Shown here piece by piece: positions 23,340 to 37,100 of a stretch of DNA of 64,000 nucleotides. The stretch is from the NCBI GenBank assembly GCA_036345935.2, contig JADWOT020000009.1:7583381-7647380 (forward strand), read 5' to 3'. The position numbers were made by a program, and so were the translations under genes. Below the pieces are notes generated by a model, which was not told the DNA's origin, did not search any database, and saw only the letters and a list, made by a program, of their open reading frames with translations. Positions within the stretch are counted from its first letter, which is position 1; every line of letters begins with the position of its first letter. This DNA comes from Taenia hydatigena (Eukaryota > Platyhelminthes > Cestoda > Cyclophyllidea > Taeniidae).

Positions 23340-25200
23340 ACATCAGTACTCTTCATGCTTCTTTAATGGTGTTTAGTAGGCTCGCTAAAAAATAGCGCAT
23401 GTGCTGAGACGTTGGCAGTTTCTGCTGAGAAGGATCTACGGGACAACACATCAGCATTGCTATGCTTACTTCTTTTTGTATTGCTTTTAATGAAGGAAGT
23501 GCTTAATAATCCGTTCGGTTTATGAGCCGCCTCACTATCAGGTAGTGCATAGATAGCAAACAGCTCACACTTCTGCACTTTTCTGTCTCATTTTTCGGTG
23601 GGTCTAGTACAGGCGCAGGCAATGGCGTGTTCTCTTCCTTTTTTGCTCTTTTGTAAAAGTAAACTAACCATGGCTACACCGATCGCCCAGTTTAGAAGAG
23701 CGAAGGGCTGACTTCTAAGATTGGCAATGCTAGAATCGGTGCTGAGCAAAACGCTTGCTTCAGTTCTTGGAACGCTTAATCGCTAGCGTTCTTTGACGTG
23801 AAATTCTTTTTGTTTTCTGCTTTTTTGGTTAACTTATGAAGCAATTTGGCGATCTCAGCAAAGCCTTCAACGAAACGCCAGTGGTAGTCAGCCAAATCAA
23901 GGGAACTGCGGGAATCCGTCTGTTTGATTGGTGTTGGTTAGGTTCTTACCTGTTTTGCACGGCCTTCGGTGTTCCTCATCCCGCCTGACGAGATTGTATG
24001 TCCCAGCGCTGAAGCAAAGGGCATTTCTTTAAAGTCATGGTTAATTCTGCATCTTGAGCACAGTCCAACAGTGGTTCCAGATTGAAATTGTGCTCTGGGA
24101 CGCCTCTACCAAAGAAGAAAATGCCATCGAGGTGTGTTATCAATCCCCTCTGCATTAGATGTTGGAAGGTGGCCTCAGCGTCACGGAGCCCGAAGGGTAT
24201 TGACTGGAATTCATAAAAGCCGCCTACTCTCTATCTGTTCCCGCCGCTTCCACTTACCAGCATCCGGATCACTAGTCCTGGGTGGAAAACCACTGTGATT
24301 TATGCATAGAGCTCACCCTCCTTAGTTGCGGTGTTCAACCTCATGCAATTAATGCACAATTGTAGACTACCAGTGTGGTCAGAGAAGCCTATTGTGACTG
24401 ATGGTTTAATAACCTCATCTTAAATAATCTCTTCAACCGGGCGGTTTGTTTCTTTCGGCAGAGGAGGCGGTATACGCTCGGGTGTTGCCAACTGAGTCTG
24501 GCTTCACTGGTGTCCGTCGTATGCTTGACGGTGTCTGTTCACCTCAGTTTCTTACCTTGCCATGAGGATATGCTCGCGTACTGATACAGCAATGCGCGAA
24601 GTTCTTTCGCCTTATTACCCGTAATGAGTTAGCTGTGAGCAAAGGTCATCTGCATTGTCCGTAGGAAGGACTGCGGCTTCAAAAAGGGCGCTGCAGATGT
24701 CCATCGCGTTTTATTCAGATTATGAAACAACTACATTGACTTCAGTGCTTTGCTGAGTAAAAAAGGTGCCTTTCGCAAAATTCATGACCGCTTTAGCTTT
24801 ACGAAGAAGGTCAGCACCAAGAATCACGTAATCATTCTCGCCATCAAAGTTTCTTTCCCTATGCAGACTTCAAACGACGTCTCTCCTTTTATCGTCATCT
24901 CTCTTCCTTCTGCTGAGCGTTATCTCGTAAAAGGAAAAACTATCCCAATCTTGCTGCGAAGGTTTAGGATAGCATGAAGGTTTACTATTGACCTAGCTGC
25001 ACCCAAGTCAAGGGGGAAACTTCATAAACGTCCTTTTTGTTTGCTTGAGACTCAAATAAATGAATGAGAGCCATTTGCGGAGTTCCTGACGCAATCTGGT
25101 TGCGAGCTTGACCAGCTGACCGAACTTCTTGGTCTTTATGGCGTTGAGTTTCCCGACCATGATGGGTGGTCGGACCCCATCTCTGAACTCAACGGCCACC
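23340..25200 (-). mobile_element. Dead Ty3/gypsy retrotransposon pol (minus strand)
   Basis: Reading the minus strand from right to left, pol motifs occur in the right order but in shifting frames. A protease-like LDLGAARSIVN at about 25010-24960 has the active-site D-[ST]-G-A changed to D-L-G-A. The reverse transcriptase opening DEVIKPSVT, LQLCINCMRLN is at about 24420-24310. The catalytic-box region HLDGIFFFGRG is near 24130-24095, where the family has Y-[ML/V]-D-D. The connection ADYHWRFVEGFAEIAKLLHK is at about 23905-23840. An RNase H lead-in, ELKQAFCSAPILALP, is at about 23775-23715. The RNase H end SNADVLSRR is at about 23465-23435. Stops and frameshifts are frequent. A gag region may extend to about 25900 but shows no zinc knuckle that I can defend. 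Confidence 0.8.
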
Positions 25201-27352
25201 CAGTTCTGCTAGGTGTTGGTGATTCCTAGCGTATTCCTCATCATCGTCCCTGGCGATGAAGTGTTCATGCTGGTCAATGACGGATTGAGCATTAGTTAAT
25301 GCTGGAGTCGTGGGCGATCTCAGCCTCTATTACAAACGAGAACAAATCTTGCAAGAGGGCACGAAGGAATAAGTAGAATTCTTTGCCGCTGGGAGTATAT
25401 TTGGAAGTTAAACTTTGTAGTCTCGGGCCGGTCTTCAGTGTTCATACTGTCTTTGAAAGGAAATGATCTGCGGCCTCTGCTACCAGTGTAGCACCATGCT
25501 CGTTTACCTTCTCTTCCCTGTGACTTCCCGTGACACGAGAAGACTTTTTTGTGGCATCTTTATTGCCTCAGACTACAGGGGGTCAATAAGTCGTTATGAG
25601 AACTAGGAAGGAGGCTTCTCTCAATGTCAGGGAAATCAACCTTCTCCTCAAGCACGTGGTTCGGGCTGTATTACCGCTCTCCCTTGCTAAGAGTACCTTT
25701 TGAAACGAACAGGCTGAATGTTCTGCGACACGCTCACTATCTCAGATTATTAGGGAAGATTACGATCTCAAGGGGAAGGGGATGGTGGCCTTCTTTCGTT
25801 TTCGGGGAAATAAAAGTTCTCGTTAAGCGTGAGGTTTGATTTGTGTTCCTGCCTCTCACCCAAAGGGGACATTCAAAGCAAAATAACCATTACAACTGCA
25901 TTATGTGTTGTCGTGCAAGTGCTCCGATAGTCTTTTAGCTCTTGTATTCGTTAACATAAAAATTACCTCTGAAGCTAACTTCAGCACCACAATGGCAGTA
26001 GTGCCGAACTATCCATTCTTTGGGAATAAAAGTTTTTTCGTTGAATAAATGCGCCTTCGTAACGCTCTGTAATTTAGTTTGAATTGAAAGGTCTGTCAAC
26101 ACAATGCTGACCGGCAGAAAATCCCCCAATATCAAGTTCAGTAACAGATGGGGACCAAATATGACTAGTTTACAATTTTTCTTAGTATTTTTATGCAAAC
26201 ACAACGGAGTGCCCATATTGTTCCCAGACGTATAGTCCTGTGGTACAAGATCCAGAACGTGCTGCTGATTTTTAAATCAAACTTGTGAAACTTCTTTGAC
26301 AAAGTGATTGCAGGCGCCTCATTTATTCGGGAGTAAACCTGGATTTGTGCACAGCAGTGAAACTTACAGAAAAGGCATCAAGATTAATGGAAATCAAAGT
26401 TTCAATGCATCGAAAGGCGGACAACGGTGACAGAGTCGCGAAGTTTATCGCCTTGTTCTCCCAATCCAAAAGCGTAGTGATACGTCATTGCAGTTATCTT
26501 ATTATTCCACTTTGGTCCGCAACGTACTCAGTCACTGTGAAAGAAATGATGGTATTGCAGCAGTGCAAGTCCTTTTGCATCGATAATGCCAAATTTTTTG
26601 GGAGAAGCTTCCATAGTAGAATGTTCTTTTGAGCTGACTTGTACTTTTTATTATACGAGTCCTTAGTCTGACAATCTGTTTTTACCCCGGTGACAGTATC
26701 ATCCTGTCTGAGCAGTGCCGTTGTGACACGACGTCCTGCCACGGGGATTAACAGTCTCGAAACCTTTCTGTATGCGCCCGAATGGCCCACTGCGCATTAA
26801 TTAGTTGCAGGAATGCCACACTGGTGACAGAGGCAGGTATACTTTCTCCAAAGGCAGCACGACCTTAATGCGCTAGCTAGGTATTTTGTCGGTGAGCCGC
26901 AGAATGTGGACCGCAGTGTGGATGCCTGAGACTGCCGGTGTTTAACAACTTTTTGGTAAAAGCTAGTAGCAAGCTGTCCAAATTTTGAAGTTTATTTAAG
27001 CTTTTAATTTGCAGTTTTTTTTTACTAGGATGAACATTCCTACAAGAAAAGACCAGAATTTGAAATGGGACTACTGTTAAAAAACCAAGAGTGCCGGAGC
27101 TCTACAACTTACAAAACGACCAAATTTAGGGCAGTTTTGCTCTGAAAGGAAAACATTGTTCAAACCAAACTTCATAGCATAGTTCCCCGACAATGTCTAC
27201 AGCCTTTCAGACATTCTACACAATAATCAAGGCTACGTTTTGCGTTCTCATAAGAGACTTTACAAGAGGTAATGGTGAGTCAACGCGACAAAAATAAACG
27301 CTGTTGATATCGATGTGAGGGTGCTTCAGAAGAAGTCAGTTAGACGTGGTCT
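25201..27352. other. Probable retroelement 5' region or debris
   Basis: Upstream of the minus-strand pol. No motif assignable. Short ORFs only; no plus-strand merlin exon is needed here, since that gene's start codon is found at 28109. Confidence 0.35.
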
Positions 27353-27560
27353 GTAGCGTCCCGAGGCTCCCTTAAGGCAAAAGAAGGCAAAGTGGCAGGG
27401 TATAATACATATTTTCACCGGACAGAGGGAAGTAGGCTGCTAGCATGGCCGGGAGGCCAGCCCACGCAGCTAGGGCAGTACGACCACCTCTGTGACCTTG
27501 ACAGAAACCGGCAGTTCTAACAAACAAAGTACTACATGGTCCTACTGATACAGCAATTGG
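27353..27560 (+). repeat. Dispersed repeat, copy 4 (joint of both arms)
   Basis: The first half (27353-27480) pairs as an inverted repeat with 22229-22345; the second half (27430-27560) is a direct repeat of 22565-22700. It marks the right boundary of the retroelement-bearing block. Confidence 0.6.
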
Positions 27561-28108
27561 GAAAAGGGGACGCCACTCGAATAGAAGAGCAAAAGCTACT
27601 TATGTAGCTTTAAGTGAATTATTAATAATGATTACTTATTAGAGTATAGAAACGTATTCGGTTCTCCAGCAGCTGTGGAGTGATGTGCAGTTGTAATGCG
27701 CTGATCGCCTAAGTGTTAGTTATGGCAAAGGGATATTTAGATGGCTGACGTTGAACCCAAGCCTAATGAGTAGGTCTTTAAGTGGGTTACCAACATGTAT
27801 TTCTTTAGTACATCGGATATGCATATTCTTCTCAGCAAAAAGTCTCCGCTTGCCTTAAGGAAAATCGCATGGTGTAACATAGTCTTATCAACGCCCATTC
27901 ATTTTATAATGCCTTTTGCGGAAGCACTTTTGGTATTAAAAAAAATACTTTTAATGTCGTTGCCTTATAAACACTGTTTTTCAAAAGGCTTTTGTTTTAA
28001 TAAATCGATTTTTATTTTGTTGCAACCTTGCTTTTGGAATGAATTACCCGCGTTGTTCGGTGGCGTTTTCTTTGCGAAATCAATGCCTTGCATCATAACC
28101 TAAAATAA

Positions 28109-31100
28109 ATGCGGTGGCTAAGGCGCCATTCATCAAAAACGATTGCTGTTAAGGTTTCAACCCTTGAGTCAGATTTGGAATTCAGCATTCCTGTAGGTTT
28201 TTAACCTATGTCCAAGTTCTCAATCTTAAGGTAAAAAGCACTGGAAAAGATTTGTTTGATCTCGTTTGTGGCACCTTTGGCCTAAGAGAAACATGGTATT
28301 TTGGTTTGCAGTCCTATGTCTTAGTAAATGATGGAAGCATCAAATACTTGAACTGGTTGAAACCCGATAAAGTGTGTGGTTTGTTTCTTTACATTCCCTA
28401 AAGATACTTTCTCAGCATCCACTACCACTACCTTTTCAATTTTGCTACTTTTTTCATGCCAAATTTTATCCTGAGGATGTGGAATATGAGCTTATTCAGC
28501 CTATTACAAAACATCTATTCTATCTGGAAGTAAAGGACAAAATCGAAAACCGTGGGCGCCTAAGTCATTTCGGTGATGCCAGTAAGAGATTTGCTTAAAA
28601 TAATCTTTGCAAACGTAAAAAATGCAATTACAGAGCTAATCTGGGTTCTCTGCTTATTTTGCTAACTTAATTATACTAAAACCAGCGTGTTGCAGAAATA
28701 TCATGGCAATTCTGAATATTTTTTTATTTTGTGTGCCAAATTTTATAAAAATTTAGTTTTAGGGAAATTTGCTGTTATAGCGTTATACGAATTCGCATAA
28801 TTGGGCGCATTACCGTATCTTTTTCAGTATCAATCATGATTGTCTCCAAATGTCCGCATACGTAATATTCTAACCTATCCCGAATTTGCACTTTTATTCA
28901 GCATTTATACAGCCTTCGCTGGAGGCAGCAATTCAGCTCACGGTTCTTTCAGCGCAAGTAAGTTAACGCAATGTATTATTCCTACATTCTTGAATTTTAT
29001 CTACCAGGAAACGCAGTTATGCACGGAAATATGATTTTTAGACAGTGAAACATTACCTTCAATTTAAGATTGAATTCGAAGATTTTGGCGAGAACGAGAT
29101 GGATGACGAAACTGAACAATTGGTGCTTTCGAAGAGGCTTCTGCGGCTTCTTCCAAAGTACTTGTCGGTTAACATCCAAGTAAACACGGGAGTTGCTCAG
29201 CGACTTAAGGAGTGTTATATGAACAACAAAGGATTGAACAGGTTCGTATTGTCGCATACACTCGTAAATGAATATCATATTTCAAAAACAGTTTTGGTTC
29301 AATCGTGAGTTGTTGCAATACCAGAATTAACGTGCCCTTCATTGCATCACACTGCATTGCCATTTTCTTCCCCAGTGTAAATAGTTTGCTTTCTGATTGG
29401 ATTGGGAATGTTTGTTTGCTCATTTTTTATTTGTTGTTCAAGTTCCTCACATTTAAGTCCGGTTAATTTACAGGTACCTTGAACCGGGTTTGTACCTCTG
29501 TAATTTGAGATGGTTAGCTTCTTTTTTTTATGAATCAATGTATTTCAATCGCCTTTCAACAAAAATACCACTACGCGTAGTTATTTTGCATAAGGTGCCG
29601 CTCAATGTTTCAGCAAACTCAATCGTTCCTAAAGAACGCTCAAAAGCAGTGATTGGGCAATCAATGCTTATGTTAACTCCTAACAACACAAAACTGACAG
29701 CTGCGGGCTTACTTTTTCACTGTTACGTTCTAATTTTGCTTGGCGATATATAACAGCGACCCATATCGCTTAAGCGTGTTTTGGATGTTCAAATGAGTTT
29801 TAAGCGGACTGCCATTGCTATCACGCATAATTTCATCATGTTGGATGCTTATCACCACTTACCTGCTTCCTCTGCTTTTGCAGTACTTCGGGGGTTTGTC
29901 TCACGGTATGTGTTTGCAGGAAATTTTTGCCGTTATGCTTTTTAACGTTGCGTTTAAAATTAGGAATAGCTGAAAATTTTTTTCACTTAAATGATGGGGG
30001 CGTTCGTTAGTGGATTTACGATTGGCTTCCAGTTTGCAGTCTGCTGTACCGAAGCCGAACTTCTTTGCGAGTATTTTATTGGTGATCTCCTGATAAACTG
30101 TCTTGATTAACACCTTGAATTTGGACATTTAAAATGTGGAATGTATGCAAAATGATCGTATGAGGCTTAGCGTTGACATTGTATTCTGTTCCACGTATGC
30201 TTTTTGGCGAAAATTGTTATTTCTTTGGAACCGATCGCAATAAATGGAATTAAAGAGAGGTGAGGGAAAGCCAAAAATAATCACCTCACAGGTATCAGTG
30301 TATTAAAATGCACAGTCTTAAAATGCGGCACCTAACTTGTGATGACGCTAAACCTTAAAGTGATTACTGCATCAAGGTCTCTATGTCCGGTGTGGTGGCT
30401 TTTCGAACTTAGCCACCGTGGTGCTTTCTGTCATTTGCATTAATTGGTCATGATTAAACGATCTATAAGGACTTTGAGTGACTGCCGCGAGGCTTTTTAT
30501 GGATGGGAAGATGAATGTCCTGGGTTGGTGGAAGGAGCGTGATCGTGATCGATTGCGCAAGACTGCCAACAGTCGTTCCAGCAGTGCTGCTGGCGTCTTG
30601 CGCGCGCTCGCGCGTGCGTACGCCCGTTTACGTTCACATAAAAGACAATTGGACTTCTTTTGTCTCAGCCTTCCCTCCCTCCCTCCCTCCCTCTTCCCCT
30701 CCTCCTCCTCCACCTCACATGAATCCACTTTTTTCTGAACCAACGCAGTGCTAGTCATGTTCCTTTTCCCTCCTTGGCTGCTAGCCCAGCCTTTTGCCTC
30801 TTACCAGATTCAATGTTAACTATACTTTGTTTAATTCGTTCTCTAATCTATGGTCTTGATTCACACTATTCATCGGCACTGCATCCTTTCACTTGGGGTT
30901 CGTCTTCACTTTACTCTGGGCTACTTAGTCTAACCTACCTCTTACAATGCGATGCGAGCATACAATTGCGCCACATTTAACAAAACAACTCACAGAATTT
31001 GAACGTATGGATTGTGGGAACGCTTCCTGTGTTTCTAAAACATCTTTTTCCTTCCCTACTACCGAGCATTGGTCTGGGCAGAGGGAATGGAAAAAAGTGA

Positions 31101-34100
31101 AATAAAATGTGCATGTGTATCATTCAAAACAGATCAGGTTTCACGCATTACTCATTCCACTTCTCCTGTGACGGGTGATGCCTTCATGCGCGTAACTGAC
31201 AGATTCACTGGCGCACCCGATTCATTTTATTAATTACGAATTCGCCACTATGCTCTGTTACATTATCTTTCACTTGCTTACTGTATAACGACGGTGATGT
31301 CAATTTTACTTGGGTGTGGCTTAGAATTCAGTTAGGGCTAGTGAAGTGAGGTGACCGAACACGTCTTCCACAGCGATGGATTTCACTCGGTCGTGTAATA
31401 CCTTTTAGATGGGTTAAATAAGAACTTACATACCTCGGCATTCGATAAGGTAGGGCATTCTTTTATATGCACTATAAATGTGAAGATTAAGCCATTAAAA
31501 TGGGAAAGGCAATCACTGACAACTTTGTTAGGCAGAATAAGTGTATGGGAAAAATGGCCAACCTGAAGCCTCCTTATTCCTCCATGCATTTGGCTGATGG
31601 TATTTGCTTAAATAAGTCCGGCGGTCGAATGCACTAACTTAATTGAAGTTGCGCTCACTGTCATACACCTGCGTTCCCCAGCACGTTGTTCTTCCTCCAA
31701 AGAACGCTCCAAGTCATAATCCCACGCACTAATTTGTAACGCTTTTGCAGACTTGGATATTTTTACTCTTGATACATTGAATTCAACTGACGATGAATTG
31801 AGTTTTCAGACAAATCAGTGTTTGAACCGATCTAGTTTATAGCATGTGCAGATCTCACTCTCTCGATATTGTGATATTTGATAACACTACGAATTCATAA
31901 AGGCTAAAAGACACTGCAAAGTTGATTCATAGTTAAGTGGTAGCACGTGAAACGGTCTGGATTACAAATCCACAGGATCCTGCGTAGCCTGTAATGCATA
32001 CGATTCACAATTCCCTCATGCGCTGGGTTAAAGTGATTAATCTGATAAAAATATTTTGTGCGTATTCAGTAGATCGATTGCATTCATAGAGTGGGTCTCT
32101 GTTTATGCCTGATCTGCTTTAGAGTTATAGACTTTTAGCCAATCCTGTTTTCCTTTTATTATTTATATCCAACAATGGAGTTGTACTGTCTATAAGCAGA
32201 CGCGTGGGTTCAGACAATACGGACTCTAGTGTCAGCCTATGGGACCAAAGCAAGAGTGCAAATGGCGTCCAGGTCTAGGATTTCTTGTGTAAGGGTCCAG
32301 GAGGTGGCGTGTTTATGCATGTGTGTGTACCTTTGGTAGCTAGAATGTCACTTGCATAACCGCACACACACACATACATGAAGAGGGGGAAAACAGTGCC
32401 GGTGATGCCGTGCACCTGCGTTCGATCCCCGTGGGATGCGTGTCGGGGAATTGCCCACTTTTGCAGATGCGTGTACGCAGGCACGCACGCACGAGCCCAC
32501 CAGATGTCCCGAAACGGATGAATCATACTGCTGTGCAGGTGGTAGAATTTTAGGTCAGCCGGTGACCTTTACTGTGAATGCGCCTCGACGTTCGTGGAAC
32601 TGTTATCCTTTAAAAGAGACATCCGTTAGGGAAACAGCTCTCCCCTTTATCCATTCAAGTGATAACCTCCCGTGCTAGTTTTGGGTTACCAGGACATTTA
32701 TTGTCCTTCAAGCTTCCCTATGAGCTTGAGTCTTAAACGTTTGTGACTCAACTCCCACTGCACAGATAAATGAAATGTGTAGAGAATATACGCAACATCT
32801 GAGTACACGTAGTGGAAGATCACATTATCTCTCATTCAACTCGTAGCCTCGGCCAGTGATGTTAATTGGCTCTCGTGGTCCTTGAAGGACTAAAGACCAG
32901 GCTGAATCACAAGCGGATACAAGGATCGTTTGCACAGGCTCATGGTACTTACCAGAGACGATCACTGAAGGCACTTCAGTTTGGTTTTTCTCTTAATTAG
33001 TAATGCTAACTTGCTTTTTTTCAATTTTAGCCTACCTGGTAGGCCAGTTAAAATATAATAGCTATTTGGCATAGTCGTTAAAGTGCTGTTGAAAGACATA
33101 GGATATTAAGCTCGGTTGCGTAGGTTATACAACCCGGCCAGTGAAATGACACTGCCACACTTTCTTCTGCAGAGAAGAGGCGGAGCTGCGGTACCTTAAA
33201 ATTGCCCAGTCCTATCGGCTGTTTGGTGTGGATTATTTCGTGGTGACGGTGAGCCAGGAATGCTTGTCCTAGCAAGACAGAAACCACCTCTCGGAATGGC
33301 CTGCTGATGCAGTAGCTACATGTCTTGAGCAGCTGCTGCCAACTGCCCCTTGCATGCTTCTTTTCCCTCCTCATCTCCACCCCATGGCTCAAAATCTGAC
33401 TGTGATTTCAACCACAGGCTGCCAAAAACCAATCGCTTCTTCATTGTGTCCGTTTAGTGTGTCCGAATGAAGGATCCTCGCACTCTCAGTCTCACTCGCT
33501 ACTTCAGTAGGGCTGAATTCTCCCATTGGCGGACGTTGGTGAGTGACCTTTAACGCTTGCATTCAGCAATTGCAGTATCTCCAAAGCATTTCTAAATTTT
33601 GACTTGTGAAATGCATGCTGTCCTTCTACGAGGCAATCTGTTGAATGCTTCCCAAATTGGAAAACGAAATGAATTCCACAAAAATCGAAACTTTATTAAA
33701 TAGCACCTCTAAAAGCTCTTTCCCATCTCCCAACATCTACCATTTCAGGGATTATTTATTGAAATAGTGCATGATCTGCCGGCTCGAGTTGGACCACCAC
33801 AAAAAGTGCTTAATTCAACTTTATCATAAAGTAATACCGCTAACTTACAGTTGTTAGATTTGTATCATACTGGAGGGTGTAGGGATGACTGGGTTGTAGG
33901 ACTTTTGCCACCGAAGCTCTTATCGACGCAAATGGCACAGAGGGGGAAACAGGTTTGTCACCGTTGTTTACAGTGTGTGTGTGTGTATGCACAAAAATAG
34001 CTCTCTAACACATTTGGCATGCACCCTCGACCGGTGCGTTGCCTATCCGCCGCGGCCATGCATCTTGTACTACGGCAAAATAACCTCGATATTTCGTAAT

Positions 34101-37100
34101 TTGGGAGCGCGTGGTGCGCGCTGCACGCACCTCCGCATGTGCGTCGTGCGGGTGCCACCATCGGGTTAAATTTAGCCCAGTCCGGCCGACGCCTCCCGCG
34201 TGGGGTGGGCACCTCCAGGGCACGCACCACAGTTCCTGCTTGCATCAAATTAGATTTGAAACCATTCTCTCTCTCGGTCGAAAACCGAAGACCGAACGAA
34301 AGTTAAGCAACTTTTCGTCTCAATTTTTATTAAGGCAATATGATCTTTCTTATGGTTGCCTTAAACTTGCTCATTCCACAGCGATGGCTGGCGTTTTCAC
34401 CTTCATGACGTGGTGAACGAATTTACAGGAGCAACCGCATCTAAGACGATGCGTGAAGTCGGGTTGCCTGCAAACGCCCTTTTGGCAGCCACCACTGACG
34501 AGGAAGGAGGTTAAACTCTCATTTAATCTTGACATTCAGTTGATGCAGCACCGTCACTCGTGGTGTGTCAGCGCAACGTACTGAGTTTTTTGGTGACATC
34601 GAGGAGACTGCTAATTAGCCATTGCCTTTTTTAAGTCTCCTCTTCTTCCCAGTACTCTTGATTCACTACCATCCATCTTCGCTGCATACGTTTGCATGCG
34701 CAAACACGATTGGGGCGAAGTCATCCAAAGGATGTCGGACCCTCGGAGCTCAATTATTTTTTTTATTTTCCACAAAATGCTGTTTTTAAGTCCAATCACT
34801 CTGAAAATAGTCCATCATGTTACGAGGAGCCGCCAGCTAGGGTGGGCATAGGATTACCGAAATTGCTATAGGTTTTCTTTTATCGTATTAAAAGTGGAAT
34901 AAATGAATAATTCTTCTGATCAAGGATGCGTATTGGGCATCAGATGGAGATGATACGTCTTTGTTCAGATCTCCAACTGTTGATGTTTGTTTGGCATAAG
35001 TCCTGGCCCTTATTTATGAAACAGTGAGGACTGCTTACTTTGAATTAATTGCCTTTTAGCTAATTGGTCGTCAACATACCGCGCCTGCGCAGGGGAAAAG
35101 GGAATACTAGTGGCTGCATTTTCACCTCTATTTACTTGCTTGAGAACTTCTCATTGCGTTATGCTGCATTTGAATCTGACTTCCATCTCCTATCATACCC
35201 CGGTGCCATTGAAAGAGCTAGATGACGCTTCGGAAGTGGGGTGTAAAACTGCCCTAATGGTACTGCTTTGTGCCATTTTAGTGCTCCAGACAAACTTTTC
35301 AAACATTCTAGTCGGAATCGCTATTTTGGAAAGCAGCTAATTTTATTAAAACGGAATACGGCGTCTTTATTTGGGTCTGTCTTTCAGGTATGGCTAACAC
35401 TTTGCAAGGAGTTAAAAAGAAAAACTAGAAGCGTGTCTGTCTTAAAGCTGTTTGACTTCATTTGGCCTTTACACATAAGTATTTTCCTCCCCTTCGACAA
35501 AATTGCTCGAACTTACTGAAGACAAATGTGATTGCACATTTTATTTTACACTACGTGCATTCGCTAAACTATTTTCCTTGACAATTTATCAGTTGGAGGC
35601 ACCAATCCTCTCCTCTAATTAATGCTTTATTTTACCAATCTATACACCAGAACAACCAAATATTTTCACTCAGTGCTTTGTTTATTTCGTCTTTCGCCCT
35701 CTTAGGTGAGTAAAGCGAACTACGCTCTTTGCTTGGTATTTGGTTTGAAGCGTTTATTTAGTGTTTCTCTGTTTCCTTGACACCAGGAGATCCAGGCAGT
35801 AAATAACTTTCTCTAGTGCTAACGTTAAGGTCTTTGGAAATGGATTAGGTTCCTTGGCATATAGCCCATATCCTCTTATTCCTCGTGGATCGGTTATCTT
35901 TGCGAAAGTTGGAATCCGACTAATCACAAGAGGGCCAGAATATCCACCGTTATCTACTAATGAATCACTCCACTTTTTGTCGGTGGGGAAATAGACTATA
36001 TTGTACTCTGACATCATTTTCAGTCCACTATGAATCTTGTAAAACTTCAATTTGGAGAGATTAAAATTTCGAGTGCACTAGAGGCGGAACCTCAGATTCC
36101 CCAATAGTGCAAGCAGAAAAGGTTCGTCGGCTGTCAATTTTTCCGAAGACGCTTCTCTTTGTGTGTGCTCCTCCTGACAAGTGCTCTTTTATTGAGACCA
36201 CTCCACCGTCCCTCCCCCGCAGTGGGTTTGGGAACCTTTATGGTTATTCCGAAAAGTCGGTGATGATGGCTGGTGACGGAAAGGTCAATCTGAAGCACGT
36301 ATTTGGGCTAAATACCTCTCTGATGCTACTGCCTGACACGCAGCACAATTTACCGCATGTGTGCATTTTTGTGTCAAACTGTTATTGCCACAAGGCTGGC
36401 ATTTGAGTTTGTTTGGTGAAGAGGTCATGACCCATGATAAATCAGACGGCCTACGTGTTAGTACCGGCATGACTACCAGTGAGACGGAAATAATAGGCGT
36501 ATTTGTCTGCGTTTTTTTGTCGTCATGAGGTCTAAATAACTCCTGTTTTTACAAGCTAAGGAAATGCATTCATAACCGCTCTAACATCTCTTAGCTAATT
36601 TGTCTGTTATAGAATACTTCCACTATCTTTCTCGTTGGTGAAGGGTTGAATTTACCCAGCATATGTGTCTACAATACAGTGACACGATCGTAACTTTTGC
36701 GTTAACTTTCGATGCTATATTTAGTAAGTTAATGAAAGCTCCAATTCCATGCAACTTTTTTTCCAATCCTATTCCCCAAGTATTCCACAAGTAAGCTTAA
36801 ATTCTCATTTTCTAGCTTTCTGCGTGTTACCTCTTCCGCTCAAGTGGTAAAGAATCTCTTCATATACTTCGTTAGGATTTGTGCAGACCACAGATATTAA
36901 ATGAATGATGCTTCCTTTTTTATACTGGCCAACTAAAATTCCCATCATTTCTTTTAACTGGGATAACACAATTTTGACATAAATGAACTAGGAATTTTTC
37001 GATCTGCAAAAAATAGAACTTTTACCTGAAATATTGAAGTCTGTTCATTGTTTGCATTCCTGCTTACTGTCCAAAATTAATCAGCAGAAAAGGGTGTCCC

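Noticed and set aside
30381..30758. ORFs of 79-125 codons on both strands around the CCCT repeat
   Set aside because: Their length comes from low-complexity sequence that is open in several frames.
31920..32460. tRNA-like or SINE-like fragments (for example gttcgatcccc near 32420, and ggtagcacgtg near 31940)
   Set aside because: No cloverleaf can be folded: the T-arm stem does not pair and the A box lies in a separate region.
33419..33475. A phase-0 frame after a cag acceptor that loosely resembles the F3 strand of FERM (KNQSLLHC)
   Set aside because: It would need a frameshift to join the following stretch, and the true F3 exon with a far better match is at 38857-38991.
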